Assembly: GCA_040381555.1 (NCBI GenBank)
Contig: JBEIHC010000035.1
Coordinates: 1 to 24,279, forward strand
Direction: 5' to 3'
Length of the DNA: 24,279 bases
Origin: CANHCC01 sp040381555
GTDB taxonomy: Bacteria > Bacteroidota > Bacteroidia > J057 > RFSG01
Numbering within the stretch: position 1 is the first letter of the stretch; each line of letters opens with the position of its first letter. Positions 14,627 to 22,560 of the stretch are shown in pieces. The notes below the pieces were generated by a model. It was not told where the DNA came from and searched no databases. It saw nothing but the letters and a program-made list of their open reading frames with translations. A program made the position numbers and the translations under genes.

Positions 14627-15451
14627 TTAAGCGTTAGCTCTTCTGATAATCAAACGGTTAGATAATTTCTTAGGGGACCGTGTTTTGTATCCTTTAGCAG
14701 GAATACCATTACGGGAGCGAGGATGACCTCCGGACGCTCTACCCTCTCCCCCACCCATTGGGTGATCGACTGGATTCATCGCAACTGGTCGAGTTCTTGG
14801 CCGACGACCTAACCAACGACTTCTACCGGCTTTACCTGAAACCACATTCATGTGGTCCATATTTCCGATTGAGCCGATTGTTGCCATACATGAACCCAAG
14901 ATTTGGCGTGTTTCGCCTGAAGGCATTTTCAAAACGGCATACTTACCATCTTTTGCAGAAAGCTGAGCATAAGTACCCGCACTTCTTGCAATAGCTCCAC
15001 CTCTTCCAGGACTCAATTCGATATTGTGAACGATAGAACCAAGCGGAACAGAAGATAAAGGTAATGCATTACCAACGGTAGGTTCAGCTTTTTCTCCTGA
15101 CATGATGGTCTGTCCAACTTTCAATTTATCTGGAGCCAAGATGTATCGTTTTTCACCGTCAGCATAAAAAACCAATGCAATACGAGCTGAGCGATTGGGA
15201 TCATACTCAATTGTTTGAACAACCGCTGGAATATTATGCTTATCGCGTTTAAAGTCGATGATACGATATTTTCTTTTATGCCCCCCCCCAAGATAGCGCA
15301 TTGTCATTTTACCGGAATTATTTCTACCACCGGACTTGCTTTTGGAGATAACCAAAGATTTTTCAGGAGTAGAGGCGGTAATCTCGGAGAAATCTAGCGC
15401 CAGCTTAAATCGGGTACCGGGTGTAATCGGTCTATATTTTTTCATTCCCAT
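14627..15451 (-). CDS. rplB: Ribosomal protein uL2
   Basis: Large-subunit protein needed for subunit joining and close to the peptidyl transferase centre; 274 residues, normal length. Signatures include YLGGGHKRKYRIIDFKRDKH (53-72), ELSPGRGGAIARSAG, RWLGRRPRTRPVAMNPVDHP and the most conserved HPMGGGEGRASGG, where the functionally important His is present. It follows rplW by 12 bases. Confidence 0.98.
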   Translation of the reverse strand: MGMKKYRPITPGTRFKLALDFSEITASTPEKSLVISKSKSGGRNNSGKMTMRYLGGGHKRKYRIIDFKRDKHNIPAVVQTIEYDPNRSARIALVFYADGEKRYILAPDKLKVGQTIMSGEKAEPTVGNALPLSSVPLGSIVHNIELSPGRGGAIARSAGTYAQLSAKDGKYAVLKMPSGETRQILGSCMATIGSIGNMDHMNVVSGKAGRSRWLGRRPRTRPVAMNPVDHPMGGGEGRASGGHPRSRNGIPAKGYKTRSPKKLSNRLIIRRANA

Positions 15452-15463
15452 GTGCTGCTCGGA

Positions 15464-15757
15464 TTAGATATTTTTATAAAAATCAATGACCTGACCTTCT
15501 TTGAGTGTTACCACTGCTTTTTTTAAGGTTGCTGTTTGTCCGGTAATATACCGGCTTTTGGTAGAGCGATTCCGCTTTTTTCCATATACTACCATGGTAC
15601 TAACACCAGTGACCTCTACGCCATAAAGTTTTTCAACTTCTGTCCGGATTTGAAATTTGTTTGCATCAATTGCAACAATAAAACCGTACTGAGGCGCTTT
15701 TTTTTCAGCTGCCGCTGTCATTTTTTCTGTTACGATGGGCTTTTTCAGTACTAACAT
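15464..15757 (-). CDS. rplW: Ribosomal protein uL23
   Basis: Tunnel-exit protein that docks trigger factor and the signal recognition particle; 97 residues. The motif PIVTEKMT (7-14) contains E11, matching the Glu of E. coli L23 that binds trigger factor. VEKLYGVEVTGVSTMVVYGK (41-60) and the final KAVVTLKEGQVIDFYKNI are standard. The gap to rplD is a single base. Confidence 0.97.
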   Translation of the reverse strand: MLVLKKPIVTEKMTAAAEKKAPQYGFIVAIDANKFQIRTEVEKLYGVEVTGVSTMVVYGKKRNRSTKSRYITGQTATLKKAVVTLKEGQVIDFYKNI

Positions 15758-15758
15758 A

Positions 15759-16391
15759 TCAATTTGCGCCTAAAGTGTTATGGATTACTCCGATTGAATC
15801 AGAAAGGAGAACGATTGTATCTGCATTCAGCACATCATAAGTGTTTAGATCTGAAGCAAGCATTACATTAGTTTTGGGAAGATTTCTGCCTGAAAGAAGA
15901 ACATTTCTATTTTCAGCAGGAAGAAGAACCAAAACTTTTTTATCTCCTATTTTCAGGTTATTCAAAACACCTAAGAAATCTTTTGTTCTTGGTGTTTCAA
16001 AATTTATCTGATCAAGGATTAGGATAGAATTTTCAGCTGCTTTTATGCTAAGAGCACTTTTCCTAGCCAACTGACGCAATTTATGATTCAGTTTGAAGGA
16101 GTAGCTGCGAGGCCGGGGCCCGAAAACTCTTCCCCCATGACGCATCAAAGGAGAGCGTTTATGACCGGCACGAGCCCCCCCTGTACCTTTCTGACGAAAA
16201 GGCTTTTTGGTACTACCTCTTACTTCACCTCTTTCCTTCGCTTTGTGTGTACCCTGACGGCCATTGGCCATAATAAGCCGAATATCCTGATAGATAGCAT
16301 GCTTACTCGGTTCGATTCCGAAAACATCATCTGGAAGGGTAATTCTGCTTCCTGTTTCTTTGCCTTGTGTATTATGAACTACTATTTCCAT
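15759..16391 (-). CDS. rplD: Ribosomal protein uL4
   Basis: Large-subunit protein whose extended loop forms the tunnel constriction together with L22; 210 residues. The loop is visible as RQKGTGGARAGHKRSP (66-81), the site where macrolide-related changes arise in other species; the residues are the usual ones. In E. coli L4 also represses its own operon through a leader before rpsJ, but here rpsJ follows fusA by only 12 bases, so that leader is absent. Confidence 0.98.
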   Translation of the reverse strand: MEIVVHNTQGKETGSRITLPDDVFGIEPSKHAIYQDIRLIMANGRQGTHKAKERGEVRGSTKKPFRQKGTGGARAGHKRSPLMRHGGRVFGPRPRSYSFKLNHKLRQLARKSALSIKAAENSILILDQINFETPRTKDFLGVLNNLKIGDKKVLVLLPAENRNVLLSGRNLPKTNVMLASDLNTYDVLNADTIVLLSDSIGVIHNTLGAN

Positions 16392-16393
16392 GA

Positions 16394-17011
16394 TTACTTT
16401 TCAATGAATACGAATGATCCGATGGAACCCGGGATTGCACCGGAAACGAGGATTACATTTTTGTCTGCCATTACCTTCAGTACCTTAAGGTTCATGACCT
16501 TGACACGATCAGAGCCCATTCGACCACCAAGTTTTTTTCCTTTGAATACTCGGGAAGGATATGAGGATGCTCCCATAGAACCTGGTGCTCTGAGGCGGTT
16601 GTGCTGACCGTGAGTCTGCCCTCCTACTCCACCAAATCCGTGACGCTTAACAACCCCTTGAAAGCCTTTACCTTTTGAAGTTCCAACGACATCGATAAAA
16701 TCCCCTTCTTCAAACATATTGACAGTCAATTCCGTACCTGCAGTAATCCCTTCATCGAAGCCAGTAAACTCGGCTACTTTTTGTTTAGGGGTTGTGCCTG
16801 CTTTTTTGAAATGTCCAATAAGTGGAGCTGGCGTATTTTTTTCTTTTTTATCGCCAAAGGCGATTTGTACGGCCTCATAACCATCTGAGTCTTGCGTTTT
16901 CACTTGAGTGACTACACAAGGTCCTGCTTCTACGATGGTACAGGCAACGAGTTTACGATCTTCTGTGAATACACTGGTCATTCCCAGCTTTTTCCCTATT
17001 AATCCTGGCAT
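16394..17011 (-). CDS. rplC: Ribosomal protein uL3
   Basis: An early assembly protein whose long loop reaches the peptidyl transferase centre; 205 residues. It starts MPGLIGKKLGMTSVFTEDRK. The loop contains GTSKGKGFQGVVKRHGFGG (130-148), then GQTHGQHNRLRAPGSMGASS and the typical VFKGKKLGGRMG. It ends 2 bases before rplD. Confidence 0.98.
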   Translation of the reverse strand: MPGLIGKKLGMTSVFTEDRKLVACTIVEAGPCVVTQVKTQDSDGYEAVQIAFGDKKEKNTPAPLIGHFKKAGTTPKQKVAEFTGFDEGITAGTELTVNMFEEGDFIDVVGTSKGKGFQGVVKRHGFGGVGGQTHGQHNRLRAPGSMGASSYPSRVFKGKKLGGRMGSDRVKVMNLKVLKVMADKNVILVSGAIPGSIGSFVFIEK

Positions 17012-17033
17012 GTTAAATCTACTTTAGGACAAC

Positions 17034-17339
17034 TCAAACTTTAATCTCCACATCTACTCCGCTTGGCAATTCCAATTTCATGAGCGCATCAACGGTTTTG
17101 GAACTACTGCTGAAAATATCAATCAGTCTTTTGTAGGAACAGACTTGGAATTGTTCCCGAGACTCTTTATTCACATGGGGGGAACGATTCACCGTGATAA
17201 CACTTTTATGTGTTGGTAGGGGAATTGGACCACTCACCACAGCACCTGTGGACTTTACGGTCCTTACAATCTTCTCAGCTGATTTATCAACCAGAGTGTG
17301 ATCGTAGGACTTGAGTTTGATTCTTATTTTATTATTCAT
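17034..17339 (-). CDS. rpsJ: Ribosomal protein uS10
   Basis: Small-subunit head protein; in E. coli it is also NusE, the NusB partner in rRNA antitermination. It has 101 residues. IRIKLKSYDHTLVDKSAEKI (5-24) and the loop GPIPLPTHKSVITVNRSPHV (37-56) are close to consensus, with SREQFQV after them. It is the first gene of the S10 section, but fusA precedes it by only 12 bases, so it should be cotranscribed with the str section. Confidence 0.98.
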   Translation of the reverse strand: MNNKIRIKLKSYDHTLVDKSAEKIVRTVKSTGAVVSGPIPLPTHKSVITVNRSPHVNKESREQFQVCSYKRLIDIFSSSSKTVDALMKLELPSGVDVEIKV

Positions 17340-17351
17340 GTTTGAAAGAAC

Positions 17352-19463
17352 TTAGGCTTTTACTCCTTTAACTTTTGCAACAACTTCTTCCTGCACATTA
17401 CGAGGAGTAGGTTCGTATTTGGCAAACTCCATGGTTGAGGAGGCTCTTCCGGAAGATAAGGTACGCAACTGAGTTACATAGCCAAACATTTCAGAAAGAG
17501 GTACTAGGGCATTCACGACTTGCGCATTTCCACGGGAATTCATTCCCTGAATTAGACCCCGTCGACGATTCAAATCCCCTACAACAGAACCCATATATTC
17601 TTCTGGAGTTACCACTTCTACTTTCATGATTGGCTCGAGAATAATTGGAGCTGCTTTAGAACAAGCTTCGCGATAGGCATAACGACCAGCCAATTCAAAT
17701 GAAAGGGCATCTGAATCCACATCATGGTAACTACCATCATACAGACGAACTTTAAGATCGAGCAATTGGAAACCTGCCAACACCCCTTCGTTCATAGCTG
17801 CTTTTATACCTTTTTCAACTGGTCCGATGAATTCTTTTGGAATGGAACCACCCTTAATTTCATTTAAGAACTCAAATCCTTTTCCAACTTCACCCGGAAT
17901 AAACTCAACTTGTATATCAGCAAATTTACCTCTACCCCCCGTTTGTTTCTTATATACCTCACGATGAGAAACATTCTTGGTGATAGCCTCGCGATACGCC
18001 ACTTGAGGCTGACCTTCGTTAACTTCTACTTTAAACTCGCGACGCATACGATCGACAAGGATTTCAAGGTGAAGTTCACCCATTCCAGCAATAACAGTTT
18101 GACCAGATTCTTCATCCGTTTTAACCCGGAAAGTAGGATCTTCTTCAGCCAGCTTAGCTAATGCATTAGACATTTTATCGGCATCTGCCTGAGTTTTTGG
18201 TTCTACCGCTAATTCAATTACGGGCTCAGGGAAAGACATGGATTCCAAGACAATTGGATGATCAACATGGCAAAGGGTATCACCTGTACGAATATTTTTG
18301 AATCCTACAGCTGCTGCGATATCCCCTACTTCTACCTTATCAATTTGATTTTGTTTGTTGGCATGCATCTGCAACAAACGACTAATTCTTTCTTTATCTC
18401 CTGTTCTGGCATTCAGGATATACGACCCTCCTTCTAACTGTCCGGCATAAACCCGGAAGAAAGCGAGGCGACCCACATAAGGATCTGTCATAATTTTAAA
18501 TGCAAGAGCTGTGAAGGGCTCATCTGAAGAAACTTCACGAGTAAGTACTTCATCAGTTTGAGGATGGCGACCTTCAATTGCAGGTACATCCAATGGGCAA
18601 GGCAGATAAGAGATAACTGCATCCAGCATAGTTTGTACGCCTTTATTTTTAAAGGCAGAACCACACATGACAGGTGTAATTTTCATATCAATGGTCGCCT
18701 TACGAATGGCTACCATAAGTTCGTCTTTGGTGATGCTATCAGGATCTGAGAAGAATTTCTCCATCATGTTGTCATCGTATTCAGCTACGGACTCCACGAG
18801 TTTTGCTCTCCACTCTTTTACTTCCTCAGCGATATCAGCGGGGATTTCGATTTCTGTGAAAGTCATACCCTGATCTGCTTCGTTCCAGACGATGGCTTTA
18901 TTTTCAATCAAATCAACGACACCTCTAAAAGTTTCTTCGGCACCAATTGGTACCTGAAGGGGAACTGGGTTGCCATGTAATCTTTCTTGAATTTGTTTCA
19001 CCACGCTGAAGAAATCAGAACCGGGGCGATCCATTTTATTTACGAATGCGATTCTAGGAACATTGTATTTTGTTGCCTGGCGCCAAACTGTTTCCGATTG
19101 AGGTTCCACCCCACCTACCGCGCAGAAAAGAGCAACAGCACCATCGAGTACACGGAGAGATCTTTCCACCTCAACGGTGAAATCTACGTGACCTGGTGTA
19201 TCGATTAGATTAATTTTATAGAACTCTTCGTTAAAACTGTATTTCCAGAAAGTGGTTGTTGCCGCAGAGGTAATAGTAATCCCTCTTTCTTGCTCCTGCT
19301 CCATCCAGTCCATGGTAGCGGCTCCTTCGTGAACTTCACCAATTTTATGTACAACACCTGTATAATACAGAATGCGCTCTGAGGTAGTAGTCTTTCCAGC
19401 ATCAATGTGAGCCATGATGCCGATGTTTCTTGTGTGCTGAAGGTCAACTTTGCGTAAGGACAT
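17352..19463 (-). CDS. fusA: Elongation factor G
   Basis: The GTPase that drives tRNA-mRNA translocation and, with RRF, ribosome recycling. It has 703 residues, the full five-domain length. The G domain shows G1 AHIDAGKTT (18-26), G2 RGITITSA (60-67), G3 DTPGH (88-92) and G4 NKMD (142-145). Later parts include GMGELHLEILVDRMRREFKV in domain III and the conserved GSYHDVDSDALSFELAGR in domain IV. No tuf gene follows, unlike the str operon of proteobacteria. The gene lies 15 bases after rpsG and 12 before rpsJ. Confidence 0.98.
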   Translation of the reverse strand: MSLRKVDLQHTRNIGIMAHIDAGKTTTSERILYYTGVVHKIGEVHEGAATMDWMEQEQERGITITSAATTTFWKYSFNEEFYKINLIDTPGHVDFTVEVERSLRVLDGAVALFCAVGGVEPQSETVWRQATKYNVPRIAFVNKMDRPGSDFFSVVKQIQERLHGNPVPLQVPIGAEETFRGVVDLIENKAIVWNEADQGMTFTEIEIPADIAEEVKEWRAKLVESVAEYDDNMMEKFFSDPDSITKDELMVAIRKATIDMKITPVMCGSAFKNKGVQTMLDAVISYLPCPLDVPAIEGRHPQTDEVLTREVSSDEPFTALAFKIMTDPYVGRLAFFRVYAGQLEGGSYILNARTGDKERISRLLQMHANKQNQIDKVEVGDIAAAVGFKNIRTGDTLCHVDHPIVLESMSFPEPVIELAVEPKTQADADKMSNALAKLAEEDPTFRVKTDEESGQTVIAGMGELHLEILVDRMRREFKVEVNEGQPQVAYREAITKNVSHREVYKKQTGGRGKFADIQVEFIPGEVGKGFEFLNEIKGGSIPKEFIGPVEKGIKAAMNEGVLAGFQLLDLKVRLYDGSYHDVDSDALSFELAGRYAYREACSKAAPIILEPIMKVEVVTPEEYMGSVVGDLNRRRGLIQGMNSRGNAQVVNALVPLSEMFGYVTQLRTLSSGRASSTMEFAKYEPTPRNVQEEVVAKVKGVKA

Positions 19464-19478
19464 AACCGAAGGTTTGGA

Positions 19479-19946
19479 TTAGAATCTGAAGTGAGAGAAA
19501 GCTTTGTTTGCTTCGGCCATTTTGTGGGTATCTTCTTTTTTCTTGACAGAAGCACCTTCACCCTTGGAAGCTGCAACGAATTCTGCTGCGAGTCTTTCCA
19601 TCATTGTTTTTTCACCGCGTTTACGAGAGTAAGCGATTAACCATTTCATTCCAATAGCTAATCTTCTATCAGGACGCACTTCGGTAGGCACCTGAAAAGT
19701 TGCGCCCCCTACCCTGCGACTTTTTACTTCCACAACTGGCATAACATTATTAAGCGCAGTGTTAAAAATTTCTAAACCTGGTTGCTCAGATTTTTTTTCT
19801 ACCAATGCTAATGCATCATAAAAAATCGCGTATGCTGTAGATTTTTTTCCGCAATACATGAGGTTATTCACGAAACGGGTTACCAGTTCACTATGGAACT
19901 TTGGATCTGGAATTACCTGTCTTTTTTTGGCTCTGGATTTTCTCAT
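19479..19946 (-). CDS. rpsG: Ribosomal protein uS7
   Basis: Organises the 3' major domain of 16S rRNA and touches the E-site tRNA; 155 residues. It begins MRKSRAKKRQVIPDPKFHSE and contains VTRFVNNLMYCGKKSTAYAI (23-42) and VGGATFQVPTEVRPDRRLAI. In E. coli S7 represses the str operon by binding the long rpsL-rpsG spacer; here the spacer is only 21 bases, so that mechanism has no visible site. Confidence 0.98.
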   Translation of the reverse strand: MRKSRAKKRQVIPDPKFHSELVTRFVNNLMYCGKKSTAYAIFYDALALVEKKSEQPGLEIFNTALNNVMPVVEVKSRRVGGATFQVPTEVRPDRRLAIGMKWLIAYSRKRGEKTMMERLAAEFVAASKGEGASVKKKEDTHKMAEANKAFSHFRF

Positions 19947-19967
19947 AAAATATTTACGCTCAGGCGA

Positions 19968-20363
19968 TTATTTCTTTTTAGCGACTGGTTTTGCATTTTT
20001 CTTCGTTCCGTATTTAGAACGAGATTGTTTACGGTCGTTGACACCAGCAGTATCAAGGGCACCGCGCACGATGTGGTATCTAACCCCAGGAAGATCTTTC
20101 ACCCTTCCTCCGCGAATTAGCACGATGGAGTGTTCCTGCAGGTTGTGACCTTCTCCCGGAATGTAGGCATTTACTTCCTTACCATCACCGGAGAGTTTTA
20201 CCCTAGCGACTTTACGCAAGGCAGAATTTGGTTTCTTTGGCGTAGTAGTGTACACACGAGTGCACACTCCCCGGCGCTGCGGACAGCTGTTCAAAGCTGG
20301 AGATTTACTCTTCCATACTTTGCGGGTTCTTCCATGTTTTACCAGTTGCTGTATTGTAGGCAT
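19968..20363 (-). CDS. rpsL: Ribosomal protein uS12
   Basis: Decoding-centre protein and first gene of the array; 131 residues with a short Lys-rich C-terminal tail. TTTPKKPNSALRKVARVKL and GGRVKDLPGVRYH are the two loops near the A site. The Lys residues whose change gives streptomycin resistance in E. coli (K43 and K88 there; K43 and K89 here) are wild type. The start lacks a Shine-Dalgarno sequence: the bases before it are A/T-rich. The leader from the predicted promoter is about 50 bases. Confidence 0.98.
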   Translation of the reverse strand: MPTIQQLVKHGRTRKVWKSKSPALNSCPQRRGVCTRVYTTTPKKPNSALRKVARVKLSGDGKEVNAYIPGEGHNLQEHSIVLIRGGRVKDLPGVRYHIVRGALDTAGVNDRKQSRSKYGTKKNAKPVAKKK

Positions 20364-20402
20364 CTGATTATCGTTTTATAAATGTGTGTTAAATGAATTT
20401 TA

Positions 20403-20415
20403 CGCTAAAAAAGCG
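20403..20415 (-). other. Small hairpin at the start of the rpsL leader
   Basis: On the minus strand cgct, five intervening T and agcg could pair as a 4-base stem right at the expected transcription start. It is short and could be chance. A 5'-end hairpin could protect the transcript; this is only inference. Confidence 0.3.
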
Positions 20416-20420
20416 AACTG

Positions 20421-20452
20421 CAAAACTAATAAAGAAGGCATCACCAGTCAAG
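20421..20452 (-). promoter_or_regulatory. Predicted promoter of the rpsL-rplQ array
   Basis: On the minus strand TAGTTTTG (complement of 20421-20428) is an exact match to the Bacteroidota -7 element TAnnTTTG. Twenty bases upstream lies CTTG within CTTGAC (complement of 20447-20452), close to the -33 element TTTG/TTG. The start of transcription should be near 20414, about 50 bases before the rpsL ATG. No other similarly good pair was seen between 20364 and 20588 on this strand. Confidence 0.65.
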
Positions 20453-20530
20453 GTTCGTTTTCAATTTTTTTCGTCTTGATGAAAAAAAGTTTAAATTATT
20501 TTTTAAAACACTTATTATCAATAAGATATA

Positions 20531-20550
20531 ATATCAACACTTGTTGACAT
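20531..20550. promoter_or_regulatory. Imperfect palindrome between rpsL and prmC, possible operator
   Basis: The core tcaaca-ct-tgttga (20534-20547) is a perfect inverted repeat with 6-base arms. After one mismatched pair, two more outer bases pair as well (at...at). It is located upstream of prmC and about 80 bases upstream of the rpsL promoter. The size suits a dimeric helix-turn-helix protein, but no regulator gene lies nearby. Confidence 0.35.
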
Positions 20551-20552
20551 CA

Positions 20553-20584
20553 TTTGAGAATAAGCAAGATATCCCCTACTTTTA
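20553..20584 (+). promoter_or_regulatory. Possible prmC promoter
   Basis: TTTG at 20553-20556 and TACTTTTA at 20577-20584, 20 bases apart, fit the Bacteroidota pattern except for the last base of the -7 element. If used, transcription would start at or beside the prmC ATG at 20589, giving an almost leaderless message. An alternative TTGACA stands at 20544-20549. Neither is strong. Confidence 0.3.
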
Positions 20585-20588
20585 GCCC

Positions 20589-21467
20589 ATGATAGAAAAA
20601 AACAGCCCTGTAAAATTGGTTCAAAAATGGATTTTGACAGAAATTTCATCTCAATTTGAGACCTCGGAAAGGAAAATTATTACCAAAATGTTACTGGAAT
20701 GGGTTCTCGATCAGAAGTCAATTGTTTGGGAGATGTCAGAATCAATCTATTTATCTGATATTCAAATAAATAAGATAAAGGATGCTGTTAAACGACTTGA
20801 ATGCGGGGAGCCAATCCAGTATATTTTGAATGAAAGTTGGTTTTATGGCCGTAGGTATCATGTAAACCCGGAAGTACTTATTCCCAGGCCTGAAACGGAG
20901 GAAATATGCTATGAAATAATTCGAGCAACTCGAAATAGACCTGATTTACGAATATTAGATGCCGGAACAGGAAGTGGATGCATTGCCTGTACTCTAGGCT
21001 TAGAAATACCAGGCTCGCAGGTTTGGGGTTTGGATTTAAGCGAGGGAGCTTTGGAATTAGCAAAAGAAAACGCCCGGGAAAACGGAGCGAAAGTTCATTT
21101 TATTCAGGATAATCTTCTTCAATTGCAGCATGCTCTACCGAATCAATTGGATTTATTAGTGTCGAACCCTCCCTATATACCCGCGAATGAGATTCGGGAA
21201 ATGTCCCGCAGAGTGAGTGCATTCGAGCCTCACCTAGCGTTATTTACTCCTGCAGGAGATCCCTATCTATTTTACCGAAAACTAAGCGAAATAGGGAGGC
21301 AGCATCTCAAACTTGGAGGGCAATTGGTAGTGGAAATACATGAGAAGTATGCGTCCGGAGTAAGTGAAATTTTTAGTCTAAATGGGTATAAAGATGTTAC
21401 TGTAAAAAAGGATTTGCAGGGGAGGGAGAGAAGTGTGTGGGGATTCAGAGGAGAATCTGCTATATGA
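20589..21467 (+). CDS. prmC: Release factor glutamine methyltransferase PrmC (HemK)
   Basis: Methylates the Gln of the GGQ motif in release factors RF1 and RF2, using S-adenosylmethionine, in the cytoplasm. It has 292 residues. The N-terminal helical domain (about 1-75) ends with GEPIQYIL (73-80); IPRPETEE (98-105) and the SAM-binding loop DAGTGSG (124-130) follow, and the catalytic NPPYIP lies at 193-198. Near the end, EPHLALF and the acidic GGQLVVEI are typical. The gene is divergent from rpsL across 225 AT-rich bases and points toward xerD. Confidence 0.96.
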   Translation: MIEKNSPVKLVQKWILTEISSQFETSERKIITKMLLEWVLDQKSIVWEMSESIYLSDIQINKIKDAVKRLECGEPIQYILNESWFYGRRYHVNPEVLIPRPETEEICYEIIRATRNRPDLRILDAGTGSGCIACTLGLEIPGSQVWGLDLSEGALELAKENARENGAKVHFIQDNLLQLQHALPNQLDLLVSNPPYIPANEIREMSRRVSAFEPHLALFTPAGDPYLFYRKLSEIGRQHLKLGGQLVVEIHEKYASGVSEIFSLNGYKDVTVKKDLQGRERSVWGFRGESAI

Positions 21468-21609
21468 AAGCAATAAACTTATTGGTAATTCCAGGATTCC
21501 TGCCAAGCAGGCATTGAGGGTTGATATTTGCGGCTCTAAAACTGTGGGAAATGATCTTAAGGTAAAGTCCTGTTTAGGGTAGATCAATATTCAGGCGGGA
21601 TAAAAACAA
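21468..21609. other. Spacer between convergent prmC and xerD
   Basis: These 142 bases contain two small inverted repeats, cagga-t-tcctg at 21492-21502 and cctgc-caa-gcagg at 21499-21511, which overlap and cannot both form. Neither is followed by a T-run on either strand, so I do not call a terminator. No gene is visible. Confidence 0.4.
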
Positions 21610-22512
21610 TTACTTTCTGGGATGAAAAGAAGTGTGCACTTCTTTGAGATAATCCCTATCGAGATGCGTATAGATTTCGGTGGTAGTAATAGAGGCATGA
21701 CCGAGCATTTCTTGCACGGCACGGAGGTCTGCCCCACCCTCTACCAAATGGGTTGCAAATGAATGCCTAAATGTGTGTGGGCTGATTAAAGCTTTTATGC
21801 CTGCCGTCACACAAAGTTCCTTGATCAAAGTAAAAACGAAAACTCGAGTTAATCTTTTTCCCCGACGATTGAGAAAGAGCATGTCTTCCTCCCCTTTTTG
21901 GATGAGACATTGAGGGCGAACAAATTCAAGATATTGGCGAATAAATTTGATGGAAGAAGAACCAAGGGGAACCAACCTTTCCTTACTGCCTTTGCCGAGT
22001 ATTTTTACAAATTCCTCCTCAAGATAGAGTCCTGAAATAGGCAGATTTACTAGTTCGGAAACTCGAAGTCCTGAACCATATAGGGTTTCGAGCATGGCTC
22101 TATTTCTTATTCCTAAAGAATCGGACATATCAATAGTATCCAGCAAGGTATCAATTTCTTCTACGGAAAGGACGACGGGAAGTTTTCGGTTCAGCCTAGG
22201 GCTATCCACCAACTCTGCAGGGTCAATAGTTGTTAAATTTTCCAGTATCAGGAAGCGATGAAAAGAACGAATTGCGGAAAGGGCTCTGGCACGCGATCTT
22301 GGTCCGAGAAAACATTCCTCAGCTAGGAAAATCAGGTATTGGCGAAGCCATTCAGTTTGGATTTCAATAGGATTTTGGACGGCATGAAATTGCCTCATCC
22401 AATCATGATACCTGTAGAGGTCACTCAGGTAGGCATCCCTGGAGTGCTCAGCCAAGCCTTTTTCGATGCGAATATATTCCGAATAATCTTTTAATAGTGG
22501 CCAGAGATTCAT
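21610..22512 (-). CDS. xerD: Tyrosine recombinase, XerD type
   Basis: Site-specific recombinase that, with a XerC partner, would resolve chromosome dimers at dif. It has 300 residues. The N-terminal SAM-like DNA-binding domain covers about 1-95, and the catalytic domain follows from about 110. All active-site residues are present: R150 (GSGLRVSEL), K174 (GKGSKERLVPL), H246 and R249 (HTFRH), H272 (LGHASI) and the nucleophile Y281 (EIYTH). The compact length without extra domains points to Xer housekeeping use rather than an integrase of a mobile element. XerC versus XerD is chosen by overall resemblance; the neighbouring divergent aroQ is, as I recall, a common partner of xerD in Bacteroidota. 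Confidence 0.88.
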   Translation of the reverse strand: MNLWPLLKDYSEYIRIEKGLAEHSRDAYLSDLYRYHDWMRQFHAVQNPIEIQTEWLRQYLIFLAEECFLGPRSRARALSAIRSFHRFLILENLTTIDPAELVDSPRLNRKLPVVLSVEEIDTLLDTIDMSDSLGIRNRAMLETLYGSGLRVSELVNLPISGLYLEEEFVKILGKGSKERLVPLGSSSIKFIRQYLEFVRPQCLIQKGEEDMLFLNRRGKRLTRVFVFTLIKELCVTAGIKALISPHTFRHSFATHLVEGGADLRAVQEMLGHASITTTEIYTHLDRDYLKEVHTSFHPRK

Positions 22513-22531
22513 TTCACTTGCCTGTTCGATG

Positions 22532-22539
22532 TACTTTTG
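22532..22539 (+). promoter_or_regulatory. Predicted -7 element of aroQ
   Basis: TACTTTTG matches TAnnTTTG exactly. A good -33 TTTG is not found at the right distance, so the promoter would be weak or differently spaced. A start near 22545 would leave a leader of about 15 bases before the GTG at 22561. A TTG start at 22537 would fall inside this element, which argues against it. Confidence 0.4.
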
Positions 22540-22560
22540 TGTGAAATAACTAAAATTAAG

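Noticed and set aside
16083..16607. 174-codon plus-strand open frame
   Set aside because: It is antisense to rplD and rplC and resembles no protein.
19947..19967. S7-binding operator as in the E. coli str operon
   Set aside because: The spacer has only 21 bases and no room for the known structure.
19968..20363. Streptomycin-resistant rpsL allele
   Set aside because: Both key Lys residues are wild type.
21610..22512. Integrase of a mobile element
   Set aside because: The protein is a compact Xer type beside housekeeping genes; no att repeats or cargo genes are visible.
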